Assembly: GCF_018100905.1 (NCBI RefSeq)
Contig: NZ_JAGJEG010000014.1
Coordinates: 1 to 64,000, forward strand
Source: Pseudoalteromonas sp. MMG010
GTDB taxonomy: Bacteria; Pseudomonadota; Gammaproteobacteria; Enterobacterales; Alteromonadaceae
Length of the DNA: 64,000 nucleotides
Reading direction: 5' to 3'
Made by a program: the position numbers and the translations under genes. Shown here one piece after another: positions 27,566-36,734 of this stretch (positions within the stretch are counted from its first letter, which is position 1; every line of letters starts with the position of its first letter). Under the pieces are notes generated by a model, which saw nothing but the letters and a program-made list of their open reading frames with translations, made no database searches and had not been told where the DNA came from.

Positions 27566-28481
27566 AACCGCGAAAGAAGTAATCAATATTGAAGTGGCAG
27601 GCTTAAAACACATGTCTACCAATTTAGGAAATGATTTTTCACAAGCTGTTAGTACTATTATTGACACTAAAGGCAGGGTTATTATTTGTGGAATGGGGAA
27701 ATCAGGACTAATTGGAAAAAAAATTGTAGCTTCTTTAGCCAGTACAGGAACGCCTAGTTTTTTTATGCATCCTGGAGAAGCTTTTCATGGTGACCTTGGT
27801 ATGGTAAAGCCTGAAGATATTTTTATTGCTATTTCAAACTCAGGTGAGACAGATGAAGTATTAAAGTTACTACCATTTTTGAATGATAATGAGAATTTCA
27901 TTATTGGGATGACAGGTGATGCAGACTCTACTTTAGCAAAGCATTCTCATTGCCATTTGAATGTTGCTGTTCCTAAAGAAGCTTGTCCCTTACAACTTGC
28001 CCCAACTTCCTCTACAACAGCAGCTCTAGTGATGGGGGATGCTTTAACTGTCGCTCTTATGGAGGAACGAAATTTTAAACCAGAAAATTTTGCTCGTTTT
28101 CACCCTGGAGGTAGTTTAGGACGGCGTTTATTAAGTAAAGTCAAAGATGAAATGGTCAATGAAAATTTACCGGTAGTTTCATCTGATGCGCCTTTGTTAG
28201 ATGTAATCAATACTATTTCTAGCGGTAAGTTAGGAATAGCACTTGTTAAAAATAAAACACTTATTAATGCGATTATTACTGATGGAGACTTAAGACGAGC
28301 GATGGAGAAATATGGTAAAAATGTCTTTGATTTAAAAGCTTCAGATATTGCGACTATAAATCCACTTAGTACAACTTCTGATAGTAGCTATCAGCTTGCT
28401 TTTGAACTGATGCATGAGAAAGGCATAAGCTCATTGGTTGTAAAAGAAAGTGAAAACATAGTTGGTGTTTTAAAGATTTAA
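27540..28481 (+). CDS. kdsD: Arabinose-5-phosphate isomerase, short at the C-terminus
   Basis: 313 aa KdsD/KpsF/GutQ family. SIS domain (about residues 35-170) with GMGKSGLIGKKIVASLASTG, HPGEAFHGDLGM and FSNSGET-like ISNSGETDE. Two CBS domains follow (about 205-313). It supplies arabinose-5-phosphate for KdsA. The protein stops at IVGVLKI, whereas relatives continue about ten more residues (MHDLLRAG-type helix). The following DNA is non-coding and degenerate, so a small 3' truncation is likely. The ATG at 27549 is an alternative start. No kdsC phosphatase is nearby. Confidence 0.88.
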   Translation: MKIMIQAIETAKEVINIEVAGLKHMSTNLGNDFSQAVSTIIDTKGRVIICGMGKSGLIGKKIVASLASTGTPSFFMHPGEAFHGDLGMVKPEDIFIAISNSGETDEVLKLLPFLNDNENFIIGMTGDADSTLAKHSHCHLNVAVPKEACPLQLAPTSSTTAALVMGDALTVALMEERNFKPENFARFHPGGSLGRRLLSKVKDEMVNENLPVVSSDAPLLDVINTISSGKLGIALVKNKTLINAIITDGDLRRAMEKYGKNVFDLKASDIATINPLSTTSDSSYQLAFELMHEKGISSLVVKESENIVGVLKI

Positions 28482-28892
28482 GTCTCATCTATTTGGTTTC
28501 CCCATACCTTCTGTCCGGAGTTTTTTAAGTTAGTGGTCGCATCAAGTTAAATTTTATGTAACCCACACTTCTTATCTTTCTCTGGATTTAACAGTTCTTC
28601 AGCATACTGGACTTCTCAGACTTGACTATCGTTAAAGAGTGTTTTTCATAAGCTCTCCTGCGTTAAGGTGTACGAAAAAATCCTACTTTTGACTTCTATT
28701 ATTTTTTTGGGAGATTACCATATTAGGGGAATGTCAGTTATGAAATTCATTATTCTTAAAAAATCTAAACATATGACTGAAATTCATTTGCTTATATAGC
28801 TATTAGTTTGTCTTTAAATGTATAATTAGCTGTGTGGTTATTTCTAAATTGGAAACGAGCTATAATGGCTTATATATTTTGATAGGGAACTT
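28482..28892. other. Degenerate intergenic segment between kdsD and wecA
   Basis: 411 bases without an intact gene. On the minus strand an AGGAG followed by ATG (near 28664) begins a frame that stops at once. A further broken frame reads VQYAEELLNPEKDKKCGL and NSGQKVWGNQ between about 28630 and 28490. I do not recognise it; it may be the residue of a lost gene or mobile element. TATAAT at 28861-28866 is a candidate -10 for wecA. Confidence 0.5.
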
Positions 28893-29942
28893 ATGTTAAT
28901 TGACCTTTTTTTTACTTTTTTTATTGCATTTGCAATATTGTTCTTAATGCGTAAAGTGGCACGTAAAATTGGTTTGGTTGATAAGCCCTCAGGCAGAAAA
29001 ATGCACACAGGGAATATCCCGTTAGTAGGTGGTGTTGCAATTTGTATTACCTTAGTGCAATACGTTTATTCACACCCCGGAATGATTAACCATGCTAACT
29101 TGTATATGTTATGTATAACAGGATTAACTGCTGTTGGTGCATTAGACGATCGTTACGATTTAAGTGTTAAAATACGTATGCTAGTGCAGGGCATGATATC
29201 TTTTGCAATGATTTATTATGCTAATGCGCAATTAATAAGCTTAGGTAATTTATTAGGATTTGGTGATATTCATTTAGGCAACCTTGGCGCTATTATTACC
29301 GTTTTTGCTGTTATCGGCTGTATTAACGCATTTAATATGGTTGATGGTATTGACGGTTTGTTAGGGGGGCTTTCTATTGTCACGTTTGGGAGTATTGGTA
29401 TTTTACTAGCGCTGTCAGGCGAGCAGAGTTTGAGCTATTTATGTATTTTGCTAGTCGTGAGTGTAGTGCCCTATATATTAATGAATTTAGGATTTGTAGG
29501 CCATAAACGTAAAGTATTTATGGGCGATGCCGGTAGTATGATGATAGGCTTTACCGTGATTTGGTTACTTATTGGGGCAAGCCAGACCCCAGGTAACCCA
29601 ATAATACGCCCAGTAACGGCACTATGGTTAATAGCCGTACCGTTAATGGACATGACGGCAATTATGATACGCCGAGTACAACAAGGAAAATCACCTTTTA
29701 AGCCCGATAGAGAGCATTTACATCATATATGCCAGCGTTTAGGGTGTAGCCCTTTACAAACACTATGCTTGATTTGTTTTATTGCTACTCTTTTTGCCGG
29801 TATTGGGGTGTTAGGTGAGATATTAAATATACCAGAGTTCGTCATGTTTTATGGCTTTATCATTTTATTCTCAGTGTATTTATTAGTACTCATTAATTAT
29901 AAAAAAGTTGATGCTATTTTATTGAAATTAAAAAAACTATAA
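28893..29942 (+). CDS. wecA: Undecaprenyl-phosphate GlcNAc-1-phosphate transferase
   Basis: 349 aa polyprenyl-phosphate hexose-1-phosphate transferase of the WecA/MraY family, with about eleven membrane segments. Visible catalytic motifs: VGALDDRYDL (Asp pair), FNMVDGIDGLLGG, KVFMGDAGSMMIG and the HLHH-type REHLHHICQRLG loop. It transfers GlcNAc-1-P (or a similar HexNAc-1-P) to undecaprenyl phosphate and so starts the repeat unit assembled by the upstream genes. No WbaP-type initiator is present, which supports HexNAc initiation. AGGGA precedes the ATG. Confidence 0.93.
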   Translation: MLIDLFFTFFIAFAILFLMRKVARKIGLVDKPSGRKMHTGNIPLVGGVAICITLVQYVYSHPGMINHANLYMLCITGLTAVGALDDRYDLSVKIRMLVQGMISFAMIYYANAQLISLGNLLGFGDIHLGNLGAIITVFAVIGCINAFNMVDGIDGLLGGLSIVTFGSIGILLALSGEQSLSYLCILLVVSVVPYILMNLGFVGHKRKVFMGDAGSMMIGFTVIWLLIGASQTPGNPIIRPVTALWLIAVPLMDMTAIMIRRVQQGKSPFKPDREHLHHICQRLGCSPLQTLCLICFIATLFAGIGVLGEILNIPEFVMFYGFIILFSVYLLVLINYKKVDAILLKLKKL

Positions 29943-29985
29943 CTTTAATCATTTAAGTTATAGAAAGATCAATTAAAGGAAGAAT

Positions 29986-31152
29986 ATGAAAATTGCTGTG
30001 GTAGGTACTGGCTATGTAGGACTTTCGAACGCAATGCTTTTATCGCAACATAATGAAGTGGTCGCACTTGATATAGACGCAAAAAAAATTGCGCTGTTAA
30101 ATAATAAGCAATCTCCAATTGTCGATGCTGAAATAAGTGGGTTTTTAACGCGTAGTGATTTAAACTTTACAGCCACGACAAATAAAGCTTTAGCTTACAA
30201 AGATGCTGATTTTGTCATCATAGCGACTCCAACCGATTACGATGCTGAGAACAATTACTTTAATACGAGTTCTGTTGAGGCGGTTATTAAAGAAACCATT
30301 GAGTATAACCCAAATGCGGTAATGATAATAAAATCAACAATTCCAGTTGGGTTTACTAAAGAGATTAAACTGCGATTAAATGTTGAAAACTTAATGTTTT
30401 CACCTGAGTTTTTACGCGAAGGTAAAGCATTATACGACAATTTACACCCTTCGCGCATTGTAGTGGGTGAGCAAAGTGAGCGTGCAGAGGTTTTTGCCAA
30501 CTTGCTTAAACAAGGTGCCATTAAAGAAAGCGTTGAAATACTGTTTACTGACTCAACTGAAGCCGAAGCCATTAAATTATTTTCGAATACCTATTTAGCA
30601 ATGCGAGTTTCTTATTTTAACGAGCTTGACAGTTATGCCGAATCGCATGGGTTAAATGCAAAACAAATTATTGAAGGGGTGGGTTTAGATCCCCGTATCG
30701 GTAGTCACTATAATAATCCTTCGTTTGGCTATGGTGGTTATTGTTTACCTAAAGACACCAAACAGCTTTTAGCTAACTACGCCGATGTACCTAATAATAT
30801 TATTGGTGCGATTGTTGATGCGAATACTACTCGAAAAGATTTTATTGCTAATGCTATTATTAAGCGAAATCCTAAAGTGGTCGGGATATATCGTTTAGTA
30901 ATGAAAGCAGGATCTGATAACTTTAGGGCATCAGCGATACAAGGAATAATGAAGCGCATTAAAGCAAAAGGGATTGAGGTGGTTGTATATGAACCTGTAC
31001 TTGAAGACAATGAGTTTTATCGTTCTCGCGTCATTAAAGACTTAGCTGAATTTAAAAAAATATCAGATGTAGTGGTATCTAATCGTATGGTTGAGGAATT
31101 AAAAGGTATAGCTGATAAAGTATACACTCGTGATTTATTTGGTAGTGATTAA
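29986..31152 (+). CDS. ugd: UDP-glucose 6-dehydrogenase
   Basis: 388 aa, identical in length to E. coli Ugd. NAD-binding [17 protein letters not shown] at the N-terminus, IIATPTDYD near 82, STIPVGFT near 117 and the catalytic Cys in [16 protein letters not shown] near 255. It oxidises UDP-glucose to UDP-glucuronate, implying a uronic acid in the polymer. GGAAG lies before the ATG. It is followed by a hairpin terminator and closes the plus-strand polysaccharide locus. Confidence 0.95.
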   Translation: MKIAVVGTGYVGLSNAMLLSQHNEVVALDIDAKKIALLNNKQSPIVDAEISGFLTRSDLNFTATTNKALAYKDADFVIIATPTDYDAENNYFNTSSVEAVIKETIEYNPNAVMIIKSTIPVGFTKEIKLRLNVENLMFSPEFLREGKALYDNLHPSRIVVGEQSERAEVFANLLKQGAIKESVEILFTDSTEAEAIKLFSNTYLAMRVSYFNELDSYAESHGLNAKQIIEGVGLDPRIGSHYNNPSFGYGGYCLPKDTKQLLANYADVPNNIIGAIVDANTTRKDFIANAIIKRNPKVVGIYRLVMKAGSDNFRASAIQGIMKRIKAKGIEVVVYEPVLEDNEFYRSRVIKDLAEFKKISDVVVSNRMVEELKGIADKVYTRDLFGSD

Positions 31153-31165
31153 TATTTGTTAGAAC

Positions 31166-31187
31166 AGCGGGCTTATGCCCGCTAAAT
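31166..31187 (+). terminator. Terminator after ugd
   Basis: Perfect 7-bp GC-rich stem AGCGGGC / GCCCGCT with loop TTAT and a short AAATTTT tail. Confidence 0.7.
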
Positions 31188-31284
31188 TTTGAATAAGTAA
31201 AGGCGTATTATTTCCTATATGGTATGGAGTGTCACAAAAAATCCCCACCCCTTTAATCCATACTTTTAGTATTAAAGCTTTTAT

Positions 31285-32652
31285 TCACTCCCCAATTTCT
31301 ATTTTCACCCCAGGATCTAACACCTGTTTGCATTTTTCGGCTAGGGCTGCTTTGGCATTGTCTTCACCATGCACAATTTTTATATGGTGTGGTTTTTTGC
31401 GCATACCTGTTACAAATTTTATTAACCCGCTTTGATCGGCGTGGGCGCTGTATCCACTGATGGTGTGTACTTTGGCGTTAATCGTTATGCGGTGGTTATT
31501 TATAAATACATAACCGTTGCGGGGGCCATATTTTTGTATATCGCGCCCTAAAGTACCTGCTCCTTGGTAGCCTACAAATAAGATGTCGGTTGTTTTATTT
31601 GCTAAAAAGCGCTCTAGGTAGTTTACGATTCGCCCGCCGCTACACATGCCACTGGCGGCAATAACGATGGCGGGTATGTGGTGTGAGCTTAAATAATTAA
31701 TAATACTTAAATGTTCCTGATGGCTATCTACTGTGGTTAAGTTGTTAAAATTAAGTGGGTGGCGGCCTTTAGCTGTTTTACGTTTGGCTTCGGCATCCCA
31801 TAGGTGTTGAAACTTTTTATATTGAGTAGTGAAATTAGCTGCCATGGGGGAGTCGAGAATAACGTGTAAATTATGCCATGGCGATGCTTTAGCGGCGGTA
31901 TGAATTATTTGCTCTAGCTCGTACAGTAGCTCTTGTGTGCGACCAATGCTAAAGGCGGGAATAAGTACTACGCCGTTATCGGCTACGGCTCGTGTAATAA
32001 CATTTTTTAAGGTTTTGGTACGTTGTTTTCTCCCTTCGTGGTTTTTATTACCGTAGGTTGATTCGATCACTAATGTGTCGGCTTTGTAGGGGGCTTTTGG
32101 GGCGGGGAGTAAAGGTGTGTAAGGTGCGCCTAAATCTCCTGAAAATACGATACGGTGAGTTTGTTTGTGTTTTTTTATGTCTATTTCAACATAGGCTGAA
32201 CCTAATATATGGCCTGCGCGTTGAAAGCGCCCATAAGCGGTATGTTCGCCTAGGCAAGGCAGTTTAAACTTTTGTTTAAAATTAACGGCCACTATATATT
32301 TCTTTAGTAAATTTAAGCAGGCGTTGATTATTTTAGGGTTGCGAGTAACACCTACTTTTAGTGCGTCTTCGATTACTAGCGGAAGTAAGCTGGCTGAGGC
32401 GATGGTGGTAAATATTGGGCCAGTAAACCCTGCGGCTAGTAAGTAGGGTATGCGCCCTACGTGGTCTATATGGCAATGGGTAACGATAAGTGCGGCGACG
32501 GTGGTTATGTCAAATTCAATGGCTAGGTCGGCTCGTTCGTCGTGCCCTTGAAATAATCCGCAGTCGATTAATACTGATGATTGTTCATTTATAATTAGCT
32601 GGTGGCAAGACCCAGTGACTCCTGTTACGGCTCCGTGGTGTAATATGTTCAT
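31285..32652 (-). CDS. Metallo-beta-lactamase/beta-CASP RNA exonuclease-like protein
   Basis: 455 aa. The metal site is HCHIDHVGRIP near residue 55, an MBL fold continues to about 200 (RIVFSGDLGAP), and a beta-CASP insert follows (VIESTYGNKNHEGR, LIPAFSIGRTQELLY, ILDSPMA). The RMMBL tail has SGYSAHADQSGL and the last His region HHIKIVHGE. This is the CPSF73/YSH1-like family of bacterial RNA processing enzymes; its RNA targets are unknown here. I use the ATG at 32652, which has AAGGA upstream; an earlier in-frame ATG at 32676 lacks one. It is convergent with ugd and its 5' end faces the repeat array. Confidence 0.9.
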   Translation of the reverse strand: MNILHHGAVTGVTGSCHQLIINEQSSVLIDCGLFQGHDERADLAIEFDITTVAALIVTHCHIDHVGRIPYLLAAGFTGPIFTTIASASLLPLVIEDALKVGVTRNPKIINACLNLLKKYIVAVNFKQKFKLPCLGEHTAYGRFQRAGHILGSAYVEIDIKKHKQTHRIVFSGDLGAPYTPLLPAPKAPYKADTLVIESTYGNKNHEGRKQRTKTLKNVITRAVADNGVVLIPAFSIGRTQELLYELEQIIHTAAKASPWHNLHVILDSPMAANFTTQYKKFQHLWDAEAKRKTAKGRHPLNFNNLTTVDSHQEHLSIINYLSSHHIPAIVIAASGMCSGGRIVNYLERFLANKTTDILFVGYQGAGTLGRDIQKYGPRNGYVFINNHRITINAKVHTISGYSAHADQSGLIKFVTGMRKKPHHIKIVHGEDNAKAALAEKCKQVLDPGVKIEIGE

Positions 32653-32739
32653 AACAAGTCCTTTGTTGTTGTACATATTAATAATAGAAAATGAGCTTAA
32701 AAAAGCAAAAGACTGCTTTGTTTGATAGGTGCTGTTTTT

Positions 32740-34010
32740 AGTGATTAAGCCATTTATTCACAAAGAGGCGCTGCGTTTTGGAGTAGTGATTTAGGGATTG
32801 AAACGTGTTTATTGGCTTTTGTCTTTGATTTTTAAGTGATTAAGACATATATGCACAAAGAGACGCTTCGCTGATGAGGCGCTGCGCTTTTGGAGTAGTG
32901 ACTTAGTAATAGATCTTGTTTGGCTGTGTGTTTTAGCTTCTCATTTACTCTCATTTACTTCTCTTTGTGAGCATTGGTTTTTGTCTTTGGTTTTAAGTGA
33001 TTAAGTGACTATTTGCACAAAGAGACGCTTCGCTGATGAGGCGCTGCGCTTTAGAGTAGTGACTTAGTAATTTAGTAATTTAGGGGCTGAAACGTGTTTA
33101 TTGGCTTTCATTTACTTCTCTTTGTGAGGAATGGCTTTTGTCTTTGGTTTTTAGTAACTAAGACATATTTGCACAAAGAGGCGCTTCGCTCAGGAGGCGC
33201 TGCGCTTTAGAGTAGTGACTTAGTGATTTAGGGGCTAAAACTTGTTTATTGGCTTCTCATTTGCTCTCATTTTCTGCTCTTTGTGAGCAATGGTTTTTGT
33301 TTTTGGTTTTTAAGTGATTAAGTGACTATTTGCACAAAGAGACGCTTCGCTGATGAGACGCTGCGCTTTAGAGTAGTGATGTAGTAATGTAGTAATTTGG
33401 GGATTAGAGCGTGTTTTGGCTTCTCATTTACTCTCATTTACTCTCATTTACTCTCATTTACTCTCATTTGCTTCTCTTTGTGAGCATTGGTTTGTGTCTT
33501 TGGTTTTTAAGTGATTAAGTGATTATTTGCACAAAGAGACGCTTCGCTCAGGAGGCGCTGCGCTTTAGAGTAGTGACTTAGTAATTTAGTAATTTAGTAA
33601 TTTAGTGATTAGATCTTGTTTTTTGTGTTTTGGCTTCTCATTTACCCTCATTTTCTTCTCTTTGTGAGCAATGGCTTTTGTCTTTTGTTTTTAGTGATTA
33701 AGTGACTATTTGCACAAAGAGACGCTTCGCTGATGAGGCGCTGCGCTCAGGAGGCGCTGCGCTTTAGAGTAGTGATTTAGGGGCTAAAACGTGTTTATTG
33801 GCTTCTCATTTACCCTCATTTTCTTCTCTTTGTGAGCAATGGCTTTTGTCTTTTGTTTTAAGTAATTCAGACATTTTTGCACAAAGAGGCGCTTCGCTGA
33901 TGAGACGCTGCGCTTTAGAGTAGTGAATTAAGGGCTAAAACGTGTTTATTGGTTTCTCATTTACTTCTCTTTGTGTGCATTAGTTTTGTTTTATTGGTTT
34001 TTATGTTGTT
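32740..34010 (+). repeat. Interspersed ~160-bp repeat array, part 1 (8 units)
   Basis: Each unit contains the core CACAAAGAGRCGCTTCGCT, GATGAG or CAGGAG, and RCGCTGCGCTTTAGAG, then GTAGTGACTTAGTAATTTAG, a GTGTTTATTGGCTTCTC segment and CTTCTCTTTGTGAGCA. Cores start at 32759, 32854, 33016, 33172, 33333, 33530, 33713 and 33880, all in the same orientation. Spacing is mostly 156-197. TGCACAAAGAGA and TCTCTTTGTGAGCA are inverted repeats, apart from two bulged bases. Small sub-repeats have expanded, for example CTCATTTACT around 33423-33470 and TAATTTAG around 33586. No protein frame of note. Confidence 0.93.
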
Positions 34011-34018
34011 CAAACGAT

Positions 34019-34044
34019 AAAGGCTGCCTATTGGCAGCCTTTTA
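34019..34044 (-). terminator. Terminator of galE
   Basis: AAAGGCTGCC, loop TATT, GGCAGCCTTT: perfect stem just beyond the galE stop. The T run is longer on the plus strand, so it could also end transcription coming from the repeat array. Confidence 0.75.
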
Positions 34045-34054
34045 CTTTTTGTAA

Positions 34055-35071
34055 TTACTTTTGATACCCATTTGGGTTATTAGATTGCCAACGCCATGTA
34101 TCTTGCATCATGGTGTCGATACCGCGTTCGGCTTGCCAACCAAGCTCCGTTAGCGCTTTTTCTGGTGCGGCATAACATGCCGCTATATCACCGGGTCTAC
34201 GTGGTGATATTTTATAGGCAATGCTTTTACCACTGGCTTTTTGAAACGCATTAACCATTTGCATAACTGAGTAGCCGTTACCAGTACCTAAGTTATATAC
34301 TAGCGCACCATTGTTTTCGGCTATTTTATTTAATGCTTTTAAATGGCCTAGGGCTAAATCGACAACGTGAATGTAGTCGCGTACGCCTGTGCCGTCTATG
34401 GTGTCGTAGTCGTCACCAAAAACACCTAGTTGTGCTAACTTTCCTACCGCCACTTGTGAAATATAAGGGAGTAAGTTATTTGGGATACCATTAGGGTCTT
34501 CACCAATTAAGCCCGATTCGTGAGCGCCAACAGGGTTAAAGTAACGTAAAATAGCAAAAGCAAAGCGTTCATCTGATTTAGCAATATCTTGCAGCATCAT
34601 TTCTACCATTAATTTAGATGTGCCATATGGATTGGTGGTGCCTCCAACGGGAAAGTCTTCTTTAATAGGTAGGCTGGCAGGGTCGCCATATACCGTGGCC
34701 GATGAGCTAAATACGAGTTTAAATACATTCGCATCACGCATTGCATCAATAAGAGTTAACGTGCCTTGTACATTATTTTGATAGTATTGAATGGGCTTTG
34801 CAACCGACTCTCCGACTGATTTTAAACCTGCAAAGTGAATAACGCTATCTATGTGGTGTTTTGCAAATACCGAGTCTAAAAAGTCTTTATCAAGGATATC
34901 ACCTTGGTAAAATTGTGCCGATTTACCTGTGATGCTTTTTACACGAGCGAGTGATTCTTGTGATGAGTTGCTAAGGTTATCTACAACAATCACTTCACTA
35001 CCTTGTTGTAATAGTTCGAGTACGGTATGAGAGCCAATATAGCCTGCGCCACCGGTGACTAAAATAGCCAT
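34055..35071 (-). CDS. galE: UDP-glucose 4-epimerase
   Basis: 338 aa, the E. coli GalE length. NAD motif [28 protein letters not shown] near residue 82, [10 protein letters not shown] with catalytic Ser near 124, YGTSKLMVE (Tyr/Lys) near 149 and the sugar-binding NPVGAHESG near 180. It interconverts UDP-glucose and UDP-galactose and can supply UDP-galactose to the surface polymer. AAGGA precedes the ATG. The gene is flanked on both sides by the same directional repeat array, with no other gal gene nearby. Confidence 0.96.
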   Translation of the reverse strand: MAILVTGGAGYIGSHTVLELLQQGSEVIVVDNLSNSSQESLARVKSITGKSAQFYQGDILDKDFLDSVFAKHHIDSVIHFAGLKSVGESVAKPIQYYQNNVQGTLTLIDAMRDANVFKLVFSSSATVYGDPASLPIKEDFPVGGTTNPYGTSKLMVEMMLQDIAKSDERFAFAILRYFNPVGAHESGLIGEDPNGIPNNLLPYISQVAVGKLAQLGVFGDDYDTIDGTGVRDYIHVVDLALGHLKALNKIAENNGALVYNLGTGNGYSVMQMVNAFQKASGKSIAYKISPRRPGDIAACYAAPEKALTELGWQAERGIDTMMQDTWRWQSNNPNGYQK

Positions 35072-35149
35072 AAATATATCCTTGTAAATACAAAAGCTGA
35101 TTGGCTAATTTCAACATATATTTACTATTTTTGTAATAGCCTTTTTAGA

Positions 35150-36260
35150 TGTTTTGTTTTTTAGTTATTAAAGCAAGTGACTATTTGCACAAAGAGGCGC
35201 TTCGCTGATGAGGCGCTGCGCTTTAGAGTAGTGACTTAGTAATTTAGTGGTTAGATCTTGTTTTGGCTTCTCATTTACTCTCATTTTCTTCTCTGTGTGA
35301 GCATTGGCTTTGGCTTTTGTTTTTAAGTTATTAAGACATATATGCACAAAGAGGCGCTTCGCTGATGAGAGCGCTGCGCTTTTAGAGTAGTGACTTAGTA
35401 ATTTAGTAATTTAGTAATTTAGTAATGTAGTAATTTTGGGATTAGATCGTGTTTATTGTCTTCTCATTTACTCTCATTTGCTTCTCTTTGTGAGCAATGG
35501 TTTTGGCTTTTTTTTAGTGATTAAGACATATATGCACAAAGAGACGCTTCGCTCAGGAGACGCTGCGCTTTAGAGTAGTGACTTAGTAATTAAAGCGTTT
35601 GGTTTTTAATCTTTTTTGGCTTCTCATTTACTCTCATTTTCTTCTCTTTGTGAGCAATGGTTTTTGTCTTTTATTTTAAGTGATTAAGACATATTTGCAC
35701 AAAGAGGCGCTTCGCTGATGAGGCGCTGCGCTTTTGGAGAAGTAATAAGTGAATTAGTAATTTTGGGATTAGATCGTGTTTATTGTCTTCTCATTTACCC
35801 TCATTTTCTTCTCTTTGTGAGCATTGTCTTTTGTTTTTGGTTTTTAAGTGATTAAGTGACTATTTGCACAAAGAGGCACTTCGCTGATGAGACGCTGCGC
35901 TTTAGAGTAGTGACTTAGTGACTAGACGTTTTTTTGTGTTTTGGCTTCTCATTTACCCTCATTTTCTTCTCTTTGTGAGTAGTGGCTTTTGTCTTTTGTT
36001 TTAAGTGATTAAGTGATTATATGCACAAAGAGACGCTTCGCTGATGAGACGCTGCGCTTTAGAGTAGTAATTTAGGGGCTGAAACGTGTTTTTGTGTGTT
36101 TTGTCTTCTCATTTACTCTCATTTTCTTCTCTTTGTGAGCATTGTCTTTTGTCTTTGGTTTTAAGTGATTAAGACATATATGCACAAAGAGGCGCTTCGC
36201 TGATGAGAGCGCTGCGCTTTAGAGTAGTGAATTAGTGACTAGACATTTTTTTGTGTGTTT
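35150..36260 (+). repeat. Interspersed ~160-bp repeat array, part 2 (7 units)
   Basis: Same unit and orientation as part 1. Cores start at 35188, 35345, 35535, 35698, 35867, 36024 and 36183; spacings are 157, 190, 163, 169, 157 and 159. Two units carry GAGAGCGCTGCGC instead of GAGRCGCTGCGC, and the 35345 unit has five tandem TAATTTAG/TAATGTAG sub-repeats. It lies between galE and the GxxExxY gene. Confidence 0.93.
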
Positions 36261-36355
36261 TGGCTTCTCATTTGTTTCGGTTTGTTAGGATTGTTTTTAT
36301 GTTTGGATGATTTATTACTATTATGAAGAGTATATTTATCATGGGACGATAAAAA

Positions 36356-36724
36356 ATGGATGCTTTGACTCATAAAGTTATAGGCTGCGCTATTGAAGTC
36401 CATAGTCAGTTAGGACCTGGCTTACTGGAGTCAACTTACGAAAGTTGTTTGATATTCGAATTAAAACAGCAGGGGCTTTTAGTTAAAAGCCAGGTGATTT
36501 TACCTATACATTATAAAGGTCATTCTATAGATGCAGGTTATCGTTTGGATATACTTTTACCGAAAACGTTAATTATTGAGTTAAAGTCTGTGGAAAAGTT
36601 ATTGCCAATTCATTCTGCACAGTTATTAACTTATATGAAGTTGGCTGATATACAAACAGGTTTATTGATCAATTTTAATGTGTCTAAGCTGGTAAATGGA
36701 GTGAAGCGTTTTAATTTATCTTAG
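36356..36724 (+). CDS. GxxExxY / PD-(D/E)XK_3 small protein
   Basis: 122 aa, typical length for the family. The name-giving motif is GLLESTY (residues about 22-28), after IGCAIEVHSQLGPG. A PD-(D/E)XK-like core follows: GYRLDILLP with Asp, IIELKSVE with Glu-x-Lys, and a downstream HSAQLLTYMKL with Gln. The family is predicted to share the nuclease fold, but a biochemical role is not established to my knowledge. GGGA lies nine bases before the ATG. The gene is the only one besides galE inside the 160-bp repeat array, which makes a functional link with the repeats worth testing. Confidence 0.88.
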   Translation: MDALTHKVIGCAIEVHSQLGPGLLESTYESCLIFELKQQGLLVKSQVILPIHYKGHSIDAGYRLDILLPKTLIIELKSVEKLLPIHSAQLLTYMKLADIQTGLLINFNVSKLVNGVKRFNLS

Positions 36725-36734
36725 CTATGCTCGC

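Noticed and set aside
31229..31435. Small plus-strand gene after ugd
   Set aside because: Most of it is antisense to the beta-CASP RNase gene, and it has no ribosome site or family features.
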